45,458 nucleotides of DNA. Source: Gammaproteobacteria bacterium. GTDB lineage: Bacteria; Pseudomonadota; Gammaproteobacteria; Xanthomonadales; Wenzhouxiangellaceae. Position 1 is the first letter of the stretch, and each line of letters begins with the position of its first letter. Location: NCBI GenBank assembly GCA_018819105.1, contig JAHJQV010000039.1, forward strand, positions 1-45,458, written 5' to 3'. The notes below the pieces were generated by a model. It saw nothing but the letters and a program-made list of their open reading frames with translations. It was not told where the DNA came from and did not search any database. This document shows, piece by piece, positions 8,209-16,144 of the stretch. A program made the position numbers and the translations under genes.

Positions 8209-8537
8209 GTGTTGGTTTCCTGTTTTGGGTTGCTGCTCGAAAGCGTCGCCAGCGCCTGCTGGTAGCCGCCGGCACCGTGGCTGATGAAACGGGCCACACG
8301 ACCTATGGTGGTGACGCTGACGCCGGTGCGGTCATGGATTTCGCGGTACGGCAGGCCCTGATCCAGCAGCATCGCCACCCGCCAGCGGTCAACGATGGCT
8401 TCCAGCTCGGCAGGTGTGCACAGGTCATCCAGCAGCGCCAGACAACGCTTGCTGTCGGGCATGCTGAGCAGCGCCTGGGCCAGCGAGTCGGCGGCCTCTC
8501 GCAGTTCTTGCTGTCGTGCCAGTGGATTGGTTTTCAT
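8205..8537 (-). CDS. hisR: TrpR-like YerC/YecD-family regulator of the his operon (HisR-type)
   Basis: This 110-aa helical protein belongs to the Trp-repressor superfamily (YerC/YecD). It has a helix-turn-helix near residues 60-85 (GLPYREIHDRTGVSVTTIGRVARFI) after the TPAELEAIVDRWRVAMLL helix pair. In Xanthomonadales a TrpR-family protein named HisR, encoded at this position, is reported to control histidine genes; the symbol is given by analogy. The ATG at 8537 is used because the frame upstream of it runs back through the promoter (TATAAT) and operator-like palindrome. It is the first gene of the his operon and overlaps hisG by 4 nt, so autoregulation together with the operon is likely (inference). 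Confidence 0.85.
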   Translation of the reverse strand: MKTNPLARQQELREAADSLAQALLSMPDSKRCLALLDDLCTPAELEAIVDRWRVAMLLDQGLPYREIHDRTGVSVTTIGRVARFISHGAGGYQQALATLSSSNPKQETNT

Positions 8538-8573
8538 GCTGCGGTGATGCCTGCAGAAACGATAATGTTGAGC

Positions 8574-8601
8574 ATTATAACGTATTAACGCATTAATACA
8601 A
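8574..8601 (-). promoter_or_regulatory. his operon promoter with embedded palindromic operator
   Basis: On the minus strand a perfect -10 TATAAT (8579-8574) follows a 16-nt spacer and a weak -35 TTGTAT (8601-8596). The spacer and -35 are almost filled by a perfect inverted repeat, GTATTAA-CGCA-TTAATAC on the plus strand (8582-8599). Its size and symmetry resemble TrpR-family operators. The predicted transcript starts near 8567 and would give a ~30-nt leader, too short for a his attenuator. The likely ligand-sensing repressor is the adjacent YerC/HisR protein (inference). Confidence 0.75.
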
Positions 8602-8789
8602 TAGCTCGTTGCCATGAGTTGGCCTGCACGATGTTTTCACCAGGCTTAGCAGCGGCTGTGCGCGGTACAACAGTTGTCCCGTGAGCCATCAGCGGTTAAT
8701 TGCGGGGGGCATGCTTCCCGGGCGCGCCGCGAGGCCGCCAGCAGCAAATTTCGCTGCTGCCAGAGCCCCCGCTCGTGCAATGATTTATC

Positions 8790-9677
8790 ATGATGGACAT
8801 GAGCATTCTGATCGCCATGCCGAACCGGGACCAGCAGGCACTGAAGAACGAGCTGCTGGCCATGGACAATGGTCTGGACGTGCGCCTGTGGCCGGACATC
8901 GGGCGTGCCGACGACATTGAGTTCGCCGTGCTCTGGCAGCATCCGGAAGGCCTGCTCGGGCAACTGCATCGCCTGCGCGTGGCGCAGTCGTATGGTGCCG
9001 GTGTGGAGGGCATTCTCAAGGATCGTGATCTGCGCCACAACGTCCACATCACCAGGGTGTGCGGATCGGCGTTGCAGGATTCCATGTCGGCCTATCTGGC
9101 CGAGCGCATTGCGGCGCACAATCTGCCCGGACGCAGCATTGCCGAGACCCGGGTCGGTCTGCTTGGGGTGGGGCGTCTGGGGCTGGCGGCTGCGCAACAC
9201 CTGCAGTCACTGGGTTATCAGGTGACCGGCTGGCGGCGTAGTGCCGGGGCGCTGGAGGGGGTGCCGGTAATGCATGGCGGTGAACAGCTGTTTGCCCTGT
9301 GCGCGGACAGCGATTTTGTCATCTGCCTGCTGCCATTGACGCCAGCCACCGAGAACATGCTGAACATTCATCTGTTCAATCATTTCCGTCCCGATGCCTG
9401 GCTGATCAATGTCGGGCGTGGTGCCCACGTGGTCGAAAACGATCTGATCTTCGCGCTGGACAACGGTTTGCTGCGCGGTGCCACGCTGGATGTCACGCGG
9501 GTCGAGCCCTGTCCGGCGCAGCACCCATTCCGCCGTCACCCGGCCATCGAATCGACCGAGCACACCGCCAGCATCACCGACCCGCATGAAGCGGCCGAAG
9601 TCATTCTCAGCAATTATCACAATCTGCAGCACTCGGCACCGCTGCTGTGCCGGGTGGATCACAAGCGGGGCTACTGA
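8790..9677 (+). CDS. GhrA-type glyoxylate/hydroxypyruvate reductase (D-2-hydroxyacid dehydrogenase)
   Basis: This 295-aa cytoplasmic oxidoreductase matches the GhrA branch of D-2-hydroxyacid dehydrogenases. It has the NAD(P)-binding LLGVGRLGLAAAQHL, the CLLPLTPATENML segment, LINVGRGAHVVENDL with the catalytic Arg, GATLDVTRVEP, and a catalytic His in EHTASITDPHEAA. It likely reduces glyoxylate or hydroxypyruvate with NADPH; the true substrate is not decidable from sequence. The ATG at 8790 is followed by further ATGs at 8793 and 8799, and there is no clear Shine-Dalgarno, so the start may be up to three codons later. The stop overlaps the next start by one base (TGATG), so this is an operon with the two genes that follow. 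Confidence 0.88.
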   Translation: MMDMSILIAMPNRDQQALKNELLAMDNGLDVRLWPDIGRADDIEFAVLWQHPEGLLGQLHRLRVAQSYGAGVEGILKDRDLRHNVHITRVCGSALQDSMSAYLAERIAAHNLPGRSIAETRVGLLGVGRLGLAAAQHLQSLGYQVTGWRRSAGALEGVPVMHGGEQLFALCADSDFVICLLPLTPATENMLNIHLFNHFRPDAWLINVGRGAHVVENDLIFALDNGLLRGATLDVTRVEPCPAQHPFRRHPAIESTEHTASITDPHEAAEVILSNYHNLQHSAPLLCRVDHKRGY

Positions 9678-10939
9678 TGCCTGCAGACCTGTCGGCGCTT
9701 TATCACCTTGCGGTGGCATTGGCCATAGGCCTGCTGATCGGTGCCGAGCGCGGTTGGAACAAGCGCGATGTCGGAGAAGGCCATCGCATTGCCGGTCTGC
9801 GCACTTATGGTCTGCTCGGACTGCTTGGCGGTGTCGGCGGCCTGCTGGCCAGCCAGCTTGGCGTGGTGCTGACCGGATTGATGTTCATCGGCATTGCCGG
9901 TGTGCTGGTCACTGTGTACGCGGTGAACCTGCGTCAGCGCGATGATGTCGGCATCACCAGCATGGTGGCGGCACTGCTGACCTGGCTGCTGGGGGTGGTG
10001 GCCGGCAACGGCCAACTGGTGATCGCAGCCGCCAGCGCAGTGGTCATGGCCCTGTTGCTCAGTTACAAGACGCTGCTGCATGGCTGGCTGGCGAAACTGC
10101 AAGCGGCGGAGCTGAAAGCCGGACTGAAGCTGCTGCTGATCTCTGTGGTGATGCTGCCGCTGTTGCCGGATCGTGGTTACGGGCCATGGCAGGCGCTGAA
10201 TCCGTATCAGCTCTGGTGGATGGTGGTGCTGATTGCCGCAATCTCGTTTGTCGGCTATTTCGCCATGCGCATCGGTGGTGCCAGACGCGGTTTGATGTTC
10301 ACCGGGCTGGCCGCCGGGCTGGCCTCGTCGACCGCATTGACGTTGCACTTTTCCCGCCTCGCGCGCTTGCAACAGCAGGCGGGCAGGGCGCTGTCTGCCG
10401 GCATACTGCTGGGCTCAGGTACCATGTTTCCGCGCATGCTGCTGGTCGCAGGCATTGTACATATGCCCCTGTTGCAGACCTTGTGGCTGCCGGCACTGAG
10501 CATGATGCTGATCATCTTCATTGCCGCCGCTGTGGTGCTGTGGCAGGCGGACATACCTAAACACGACCTGCATGAAAACCTCAGCAACCCGCTGGAATTG
10601 CGTGTGGCATTGCTGTTCGGGCTGTTGCTGGCACTGGTCATGCTGCTGGGTAAGGCATTGCGTGAACGGCTGGGAGATGCCGGCATCTGGGCGCTGGCAG
10701 CGGCCTCGGGCATGGCCGACGTCGATGCCATCACCCTGTCGCTGGCGCAGATGAGCAAGCAGGACCTCGCGCTGGCACTGGCCACCGGCGGCATCACGGT
10801 TGCCGCAGCGGTCAATACACTGGTCAAGGCCGGCATGGCGAGTATCATCGGCGGCAAAGTGCTGCTGCTGCACGCCGGCTTGCCGATGCTGTTGGCAGCG
10901 TTGACGGGTCTGGTGATCATCGGCTGGCAACTGACATGA
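9677..10939 (+). CDS. MgtC/SapB-family membrane protein with DUF4010 domain
   Basis: This 420-aa integral membrane protein has about a dozen hydrophobic segments. The N-terminal part (~residues 5-130) is MgtC-like, with GLLIGAERGW, IAGLRTYGLLGLLGGVGG and DDVGITSMVAAL. The C-terminal part is DUF4010, with GLMFTGLAAGLASSTALTLHFSR, SAGILLGSGTMFPR and ASGMADVDAITLSLA. The function of this two-domain family is unproven; MgtC proteins are tied to survival at low magnesium and to ATP synthase control in Salmonella. The start at 9677 overlaps the reductase stop by 1 nt. The stop overlaps the decarboxylase start by 4 nt, so the three genes are translationally coupled. Confidence 0.88.
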   Translation: MPADLSALYHLAVALAIGLLIGAERGWNKRDVGEGHRIAGLRTYGLLGLLGGVGGLLASQLGVVLTGLMFIGIAGVLVTVYAVNLRQRDDVGITSMVAALLTWLLGVVAGNGQLVIAAASAVVMALLLSYKTLLHGWLAKLQAAELKAGLKLLLISVVMLPLLPDRGYGPWQALNPYQLWWMVVLIAAISFVGYFAMRIGGARRGLMFTGLAAGLASSTALTLHFSRLARLQQQAGRALSAGILLGSGTMFPRMLLVAGIVHMPLLQTLWLPALSMMLIIFIAAAVVLWQADIPKHDLHENLSNPLELRVALLFGLLLALVMLLGKALRERLGDAGIWALAAASGMADVDAITLSLAQMSKQDLALALATGGITVAAAVNTLVKAGMASIIGGKVLLLHAGLPMLLAALTGLVIIGWQLT

Positions 10940-12966
10940 TGCAGGACGTCCATCAGCAAGCAAATCAGAAGGATGCCGATCTGGATTTTCGACGCTGGTT
11001 GAGCCCGCTGTTTCTCGGCAGCTACGCCGAGAACGACGATTTGCTGGAAAAAATCGTCGTGGAGCTGTTGCGCGATCACATGTACTGGCGGCGCAATGTG
11101 CATCCGGAAGATCCGCCATTGATCTCGATGCTGGATCAGCACAGCGATGAGTACCTGAATTTTGTTGCCGACATGAAGCGTGAACTGCACGGGCTCAGTG
11201 CCCGGCTCAAGAACACGGCACCATTCTTCAATCCGCGCTACATCGGCCACATGGCCTCGGATCTGCTGTTGCCGGGGCTGATCGCGCAACTGGTGACCAC
11301 CCTGTACAACCCCAATCATGTCACCGATGAAGCGGCCCCGGCGACGCTGCGACTGGAGCTTGATGTGGGGCTGCAGCTCGCAGGCATGTTCGGCTACAAC
11401 ACCGACGAGCGTCATCAACCCTGTGCCTGGGGTCATGTCACCTCCGGCGGCACCCTGGCAAACGATGAATCCCTGTGGTATTTCCGCGCCGTGCGCTACT
11501 GGCCGCTGGCCGCCGCCGCCGTGCTGCGCGAAACGGGGCTGGAGCCAGGCCCACTGCGTCATTGCCCACTGGATTTGCTTGCTGCCAGCGACTGGCAGCT
11601 GTTCAACCTCGGCATAGATCGTGTCATTGGCCTGCGCCGGGAATTGCTTACGCTGCTGCGGCAGCGACTGTCTCAGGATGACGCCCGCGTGCTGGCTGCC
11701 CGCATCGAGTCGCAACGCGTGGAGGCGCTGGGCATGGCTGGGTTTCAGCAGGCGCATCCGGGATTCAACACACCCTGCGTGATGGTGCCCGACAGCGCGC
11801 ATTACTCCTGGGCCAAGGCGCTGAAACTGCTGGGCTTTGGCAGTGCCAACCTGGTCAGTGTGGCGGTCACTGAACACATGCGCATGGACGCTGCTGCGCT
11901 GGATCAGGCACTGGCGGATGCTGCAGCCCAGCAGCGCCCGGTACTGGCCGTGATCGGCGTGCTGGGCACCACCGAGTTCGGTGCCATCGACCCGATCGAC
12001 AAGCTGGTCACTGCGCGCCGACGCTGGCGTGAGCGTGGACTGGATTTTGCCATCCACATCGATGCCGCCTGGGGCGGTTATCTGGCCAGCATGTTCCGTC
12101 AGCCCGATGGCGCAATGCTGAGTCGTGAGCAGATGCTGCAGGATTTTCGCCATTTTCCCTCGCCACAGGTGTATCAGGCTTTTGCCGCGCTGCGGCATGC
12201 CGATTCCATCACCGTGGATCCGCACAAGCTTGGATTTGTGCCGTTCGGCTGTGGCGCGTATCTGGCCCGCAATCGTGGCATGACCGACTTCATCAGCCAG
12301 CGTGCAGCGTATGTTTTCGATGTCGAGGATGACCACACCGAGGTGGAATACCAGCGGCGTTTTCACAACCTCGGGCAGTACATTCTGGAAGGTTCCAAAC
12401 CCGGTGCCGCTGCCGCAGCCGCCTGGGTGACGCACAAGGTGTTGCCGCTGGATCACGACCATTTCGGTCGTCTGTGTGCGCAGACGGTGCGCAACGGAGA
12501 GTACTTCTTTGATCATCTGCAAGAGCTCCGTTCGGCGCTGCACGGCATGGCGCGGGTGATCATTCCGTTTGAACCGGATACCAATCTGGTATGCCTGGCG
12601 ATCAACCCGGAAGGCAACCGCAGTCTGGGTGCCATGAACCGGTTTGGCCGGGCGCTCTACGAGCAGATGCGCGTGGGCACCAGCGTGGACATGCACACGC
12701 GAGCCTGGTTTGGTTCCAGGACACTGGTGCATCGCAGTGCCCTGGCCGATGCAGTCGCCACCAGACTGATGCAGGAGTTGGGATTGGACCCGGCCAGTTT
12801 CAGCCTTGAGCCACGGCCTGGCAGTGATCAGGCCGACAGCATTTTTCTGCTGCGTCACACATTGATGAACCCCTGGCTGGCAGTGTCGACCGGCGGTAGC
12901 AATCACTTGGATCGATATTGTGCATATCTGGCGGAGCTGGTTCGGCAGCAGTTACAGCGCCAGTAG
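10936..12966 (+). CDS. Group II PLP-dependent decarboxylase (tyrosine/aspartate decarboxylase-like)
   Basis: This 676-aa protein is a pyridoxal-phosphate decarboxylase resembling the bacterial tyrosine decarboxylase branch. Family marks are FFNPRYIGHMASDLLLPGL, LYNPNHVTDEAAPAT, VTSGGTLAND, SAHYSWAKAL (His289, ring-stacking), HIDAAWGGYLAS (Asp376) and TVDPHKLGFVPFGCGA with the PLP Lys431. The substrate is probably an amino acid (tyrosine, aspartate or glutamate), but sequence alone does not settle it. There is no neighbouring amine antiporter, so the classic acid-stress tyrosine decarboxylase module is not present. The ATG at 10936 overlaps the previous stop (ATGA); a second ATG follows at once. 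Confidence 0.9.
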   Translation: MMQDVHQQANQKDADLDFRRWLSPLFLGSYAENDDLLEKIVVELLRDHMYWRRNVHPEDPPLISMLDQHSDEYLNFVADMKRELHGLSARLKNTAPFFNPRYIGHMASDLLLPGLIAQLVTTLYNPNHVTDEAAPATLRLELDVGLQLAGMFGYNTDERHQPCAWGHVTSGGTLANDESLWYFRAVRYWPLAAAAVLRETGLEPGPLRHCPLDLLAASDWQLFNLGIDRVIGLRRELLTLLRQRLSQDDARVLAARIESQRVEALGMAGFQQAHPGFNTPCVMVPDSAHYSWAKALKLLGFGSANLVSVAVTEHMRMDAAALDQALADAAAQQRPVLAVIGVLGTTEFGAIDPIDKLVTARRRWRERGLDFAIHIDAAWGGYLASMFRQPDGAMLSREQMLQDFRHFPSPQVYQAFAALRHADSITVDPHKLGFVPFGCGAYLARNRGMTDFISQRAAYVFDVEDDHTEVEYQRRFHNLGQYILEGSKPGAAAAAAWVTHKVLPLDHDHFGRLCAQTVRNGEYFFDHLQELRSALHGMARVIIPFEPDTNLVCLAINPEGNRSLGAMNRFGRALYEQMRVGTSVDMHTRAWFGSRTLVHRSALADAVATRLMQELGLDPASFSLEPRPGSDQADSIFLLRHTLMNPWLAVSTGGSNHLDRYCAYLAELVRQQLQRQ

Positions 12967-13048
12967 GCTGCACAGCGACGACCACACTCTATGGTAAGAT
13001 AGAACACAAATCAGACACTGCAAACATTCACTGCTACGGGGTATAACC

Positions 13049-14194
13049 ATGATCAAGACCAACCATTCAATCGTGCCACATGGCGCTGGCTTCCGCTCAC
13101 TGCTTGCTGTCGGTTTGCTGCTGGCTGCAGTCACCCTGCAGGCTGCGACCGAAGCGCAGATTGAGGCTGAACTGAGCGGCAATGACAGCAGCACTCCAGC
13201 GGCGCTGCCGGTGCCCGATCTGCAGGCTCGTCAACAGGCACTGGGCGCCTTGCCGGTGACCGGACTGCTGCTGATTCCGGAATCCACCAATGATCGCGTG
13301 ATGGCGTTTGATCCGGTCACCGGTGATCTGATCGATGCCGATTTCATTCCGGCCGATCCGGACAATCTCAGCACGCCGATCCATGCCATCCTCAGTGCCG
13401 ATGGGGCATCCATTCTGGTTTCCGATCAGCTCGATGATGTGGTACAGCAATACGACATCACCGATGGCAGCTACATCGGCGTGTTTGCTCCCGCCGGTGG
13501 TGTCGATGTGGGCATTCTGGACAATGTTCGCGGTATGGCACTGGATCCGGACAATGGCAACCTGCTGGTCAGTGTGGGTGGCGGTGCCAACGACGACGCC
13601 ATTGCCGAATTTGACACTGCCGGCAACCCGATCGGCAATCGTGTGGCCAACGCTGCCGGTGGCCTGGACAGCCCATTCGATGTGTTGCCGGTTGCTGGCG
13701 AGTTGCAGGTGGCCGGCATCACCAGCGATGCCATCCACACCTACCAGCTCAACGGCACCTACATTGATGACTTTGCTCCGGTCGACACCTTCCCGGAACA
13801 GATCGCTGTGTCTGCCCCAGGCGGGTTTCTGGTGGCCAATTTTTCCGGTACCCAGGAAGGGGTGATCGAGTTTGATGCGGCGGGTAACGTCATCGGTGTC
13901 TACAATCCGGCGACACTGGGCGGTTATCGTGGTGCCTATGAGCTGCCCAATGGCAACATTCTCACCACCAATGGCGGCGGTGTGCACGAAATCGACCGCA
14001 GCGGTAATCTGGTGGAAACCAAGATTGATGGTGTCAGTGCAAGGTTCATTGAACTGGTGGTTGCCGGTGAGGATGTCGTGTTGCCGCCACCCCCGGCGGT
14101 GCCGGCATTGTCCGGTCTGAGTCTGCTGCTGCTGGCGCTGCTCGTGGCAACGCTTGGCTGGTTAGCGGCACGGCGACGAGGCCGTATTGCCTGA
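13049..14194 (+). CDS. Secreted beta-propeller protein with IPTL-CTERM-like sorting tail
   Basis: The 381-aa product starts with a signal peptide (hydrophobic core FRSLLAVGLLLAAVTLQA, ending about residue 33). The body is made of repeated strands such as DRVMAFDPVTGDLIDADF, GMALDPDNGNLLVSVG and DVVQQYDITDGSYIGVF, typical of NHL/YVTN-like six- or seven-bladed propellers. The C-terminus is proline-rich (PPPPAVPALSG), then one hydrophobic helix (LSLLLLALLVATLGWLA) and the basic end ARRRGR. That is a variant of the IPTL-CTERM surface-sorting signal. The protein is expected at the cell envelope; no enzymatic function can be assigned. A separate transcript is likely, since 82 bp precede it and a terminator follows. 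Confidence 0.8.
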   Translation: MIKTNHSIVPHGAGFRSLLAVGLLLAAVTLQAATEAQIEAELSGNDSSTPAALPVPDLQARQQALGALPVTGLLLIPESTNDRVMAFDPVTGDLIDADFIPADPDNLSTPIHAILSADGASILVSDQLDDVVQQYDITDGSYIGVFAPAGGVDVGILDNVRGMALDPDNGNLLVSVGGGANDDAIAEFDTAGNPIGNRVANAAGGLDSPFDVLPVAGELQVAGITSDAIHTYQLNGTYIDDFAPVDTFPEQIAVSAPGGFLVANFSGTQEGVIEFDAAGNVIGVYNPATLGGYRGAYELPNGNILTTNGGGVHEIDRSGNLVETKIDGVSARFIELVVAGEDVVLPPPPAVPALSGLSLLLLALLVATLGWLAARRRGRIA

Positions 14195-14208
14195 GAATTG
14201 ACCACTGC

Positions 14209-14236
14209 AAAAAAGCGGCCGCCAGGCCGCTTTTTT
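14209..14236. terminator. Bidirectional Rho-independent terminator between convergent genes
   Basis: An A6 tract, a stem agcggcc/ggccgct with a short loop, and a T6 tract lie between the propeller gene (stop 14194, plus) and the potassium-channel gene (stop 14258, minus). The symmetry lets it serve both strands. Confidence 0.9.
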
Positions 14237-14257
14237 CATGCCCGGAATCTGTTTCTG

Positions 14258-14716
14258 TTACTCCCAGTTGCGGCGCATCTCCAGATAGGTGAACGAGGCT
14301 GACCAGGTGATCAGCATCAGTCCGGACAGCGACTCTATGCCGACCATGAATGCCAGTGGGCCTTTCGGAGTGAGGTCACCAAAGCCCAAGGTGCTGAACA
14401 CGGTGGCGGAAAAGTACACCGCATCCAGCAGCCCTGCATTGGGCAGTTCCGCCAGTTGGCCCATGGCGGGAAATACCAGCATCAGAGCAAACACGATACC
14501 GAACAGCCAGATCTCCAGAATATGGGCCAGCAGGGTCATCAGCACGATGAACAGCACGCGTGGGCGGCGTCTTCTGACCACTGTGTTGGCGCGTTCGTTG
14601 AGCCAACCCAGCATCAGATAATGAATGCTGAACGCGGCAATGACAGTAATGACGGAAATGATCACCGCCAGCCAGTGCGCGATTGAGGTAATGGCCTCAA
14701 TGAAACTGATGTGCAT
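14258..14716 (-). CDS. Small potassium-channel-type membrane protein
   Basis: This 152-aa inner-membrane protein has hydrophobic segments at about 10-35, 53-82 and 120-140. Between the last two is a pore loop with the selectivity-filter sequence TLGFGD (in AVYFSATVFSTLGFGDLTPKGP). TxGFGD and TxGYGD mark K+ channels, and the layout matches the Ion_trans_2 pore module. No cytoplasmic RCK/TrkA domain is attached, so gating is unknown. The protein would need to form a tetramer. It lies downstream of, and on the same strand as, the ABC cassette but is separated by ~190 bp and a hairpin, so co-transcription is doubtful. Confidence 0.8.
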   Translation of the reverse strand: MHISFIEAITSIAHWLAVIISVITVIAAFSIHYLMLGWLNERANTVVRRRRPRVLFIVLMTLLAHILEIWLFGIVFALMLVFPAMGQLAELPNAGLLDAVYFSATVFSTLGFGDLTPKGPLAFMVGIESLSGLMLITWSASFTYLEMRRNWE

Positions 14717-14850
14717 AAGTCAGAACCTGTTCACGCTGATCCGATGTCTGAGTTGGCCAACAACCACTGTCTGGGTGGATATTCTTCCAGCAACGCGGCA
14801 TCAGCGAGGTGTGATCATTCTACACAAGTGACGGTGATCGCCGCTGGGCT

Positions 14851-14886
14851 ATTAACCCGGCATACATCCAGATATGCCGGGTTAAT
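14851..14886 (-). terminator. Perfect 14-bp hairpin after the ABC adaptor gene
   Basis: The arms attaaccc ggcata (14851-14864) and tatgccgggttaat (14873-14886) are perfectly complementary across an 8-nt loop. They begin 22 nt after the adaptor stop. No T run follows on the minus strand, so intrinsic termination is uncertain. It may instead stabilise the 3' end of the ABC transcript. Confidence 0.5.
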
Positions 14887-14907
14887 AATTCGGCGGCATG
14901 GAGCGGC

Positions 14908-16128
14908 TCAATCCAGCGCCAGCTGTTCGAACGGTTTGACCAGTGTGCCGTCGGCAATTTCGCGGTCAGGGTGATTGATCACCACGTCACCGCTTTCCAC
15001 ACCGGCAGTGATCTGCACCTGCTGCTCGCCGCGACGGCCGATCTCCACCGGGCGCAGTCGCGCCCGCTGTTGCTCGACACGAAACACAGCCCAGCCGTCG
15101 GCATGCCGGAACACGGCACCATTGGGCACCTGCAGAACATCGTCTTGCTGCCACAGCACAAACGTGGCGGCAACCCGATAGGCATCGCCCAGGCCCTGCC
15201 AGAGCGCATACGGCGAGACGATGTCAACAATCACGCGCACCCGCTGCTCTTCCACACCCAGCGCGGAAACCTTGGTGAAGCCGCCCGGCTCAACCACACT
15301 GACCACCCCTGCCAGCGGTTCCGCCCCACCCCAACGATGCAGCTGTACCGGCATGCCCGGCTGCAGCCGCACGGCGTCGTCAGACAGCACCTCGACGACA
15401 ACCTCCAGTGAGGCCGGATCGGCCACGCACAGCAGCGGATCGGCCAGTTGCACAATGCCGGCACTTTGATGATGCACCTGCAGCACTCGCCCATTCACCG
15501 GCGCGACCACCGGGATGGTCTGCTCACCCTGGGTCAGGGGCGTATCCAGCGCGATCACCGCTTCGGCCTGGCGCAGATCCTGTCTGGCAATTTCCACCGC
15601 ATGACTGGCCGAACGCAGCTCGGCAGCGCTGCGCCGCAGATCGGCATTGGCACGATCGAGCATGCTGCGGGAAATCGTCCCCTGTGCGAACAGGGGCTGC
15701 AAGCGCTGCCACTCCTGCTGTGCCAGTTCATGACTTGCGGCGGCGGCTTCATGCTCGGACTGGGCCGCAAGCAATGCCGCGCGGGCACGTTCAACCCTGG
15801 CTTCTGACTCTGCCCGGCTGCGCGCATCCAGAACGGCCGATGGCATCGGTTGCAGCCGCAGCAACTCCTGTCCGGCGCTCACCGCATCGCCTTCCTGCAA
15901 TTGAATGCGCGGCGCAAACGCGGCCACCGGTGCCGAGATCAGATAGCGGTTCTGCACCCTGGTGCGACCCTCCTCGGTGAGGGTCACCGCCAATGGGGCA
16001 CGTTCGGCGCTGGCCAGTGCTACAGGGACAGGCTGCGGTTGCATGCTCCAGATCAGCGCCGCGATGACGAGTCCGGCTGCGAGTCCCAGCAGTATGGTTT
16101 TCCGGTGAGGGATTGTTGGGTTTGGCAT
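14908..16128 (-). CDS. HlyD-like periplasmic adaptor (membrane fusion protein) of the ABC export cassette
   Basis: The 406-aa product has an N-terminal membrane anchor (TILLGLAAGLVIAALIWSM). It then has the first half of a lipoyl domain (ISAPVAAFAPRIQLQEGDAVSAGQ split across the hairpin), and a long Ala/Glu/Arg-rich coiled coil (~residues 100-185, with QRLQPLFAQGTISRSMLDRA). The second lipoyl half follows (PVVAPVNGRVLQVHHQSAGIV), and then beta-barrel and membrane-proximal domains. Such adaptors link an inner-membrane pump to an outer-membrane channel. The ATG at 16128 was chosen because GGAG lies 8 nt upstream. A GTG at 16137 is in frame but overlaps that Shine-Dalgarno. It lies 7 nt after the permease stop, so it is the last gene of the operon. 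The substrate is unknown. Confidence 0.88.
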   Translation of the reverse strand: MPNPTIPHRKTILLGLAAGLVIAALIWSMQPQPVPVALASAERAPLAVTLTEEGRTRVQNRYLISAPVAAFAPRIQLQEGDAVSAGQELLRLQPMPSAVLDARSRAESEARVERARAALLAAQSEHEAAAASHELAQQEWQRLQPLFAQGTISRSMLDRANADLRRSAAELRSASHAVEIARQDLRQAEAVIALDTPLTQGEQTIPVVAPVNGRVLQVHHQSAGIVQLADPLLCVADPASLEVVVEVLSDDAVRLQPGMPVQLHRWGGAEPLAGVVSVVEPGGFTKVSALGVEEQRVRVIVDIVSPYALWQGLGDAYRVAATFVLWQQDDVLQVPNGAVFRHADGWAVFRVEQQRARLRPVEIGRRGEQQVQITAGVESGDVVINHPDREIADGTLVKPFEQLALD

Positions 16129-16144
16129 GCCGATCACTCCTGTG

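Noticed and set aside
8540-8615. N-terminal extension of the YerC/HisR frame containing several His codons, as a his leader peptide or longer protein
   Set aside because: The extension lies over the TATAAT and palindrome, and the predicted transcript starts inside it. There is no terminator/antiterminator pair to support attenuation.
8646-9200. 184-codon minus-strand frame opposite the GhrA-like gene
   Set aside because: It shadows a gene with complete dehydrogenase motifs. The composition (many His/Gln/Arg) is typical of antisense translation.
10255-12906. 883-codon open frame on the minus strand, opposite the MgtC-like and decarboxylase genes
   Set aside because: It is antisense to two strongly conserved genes with complete motifs. 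High GC makes long antisense frames common. It shows no domain or start signal.
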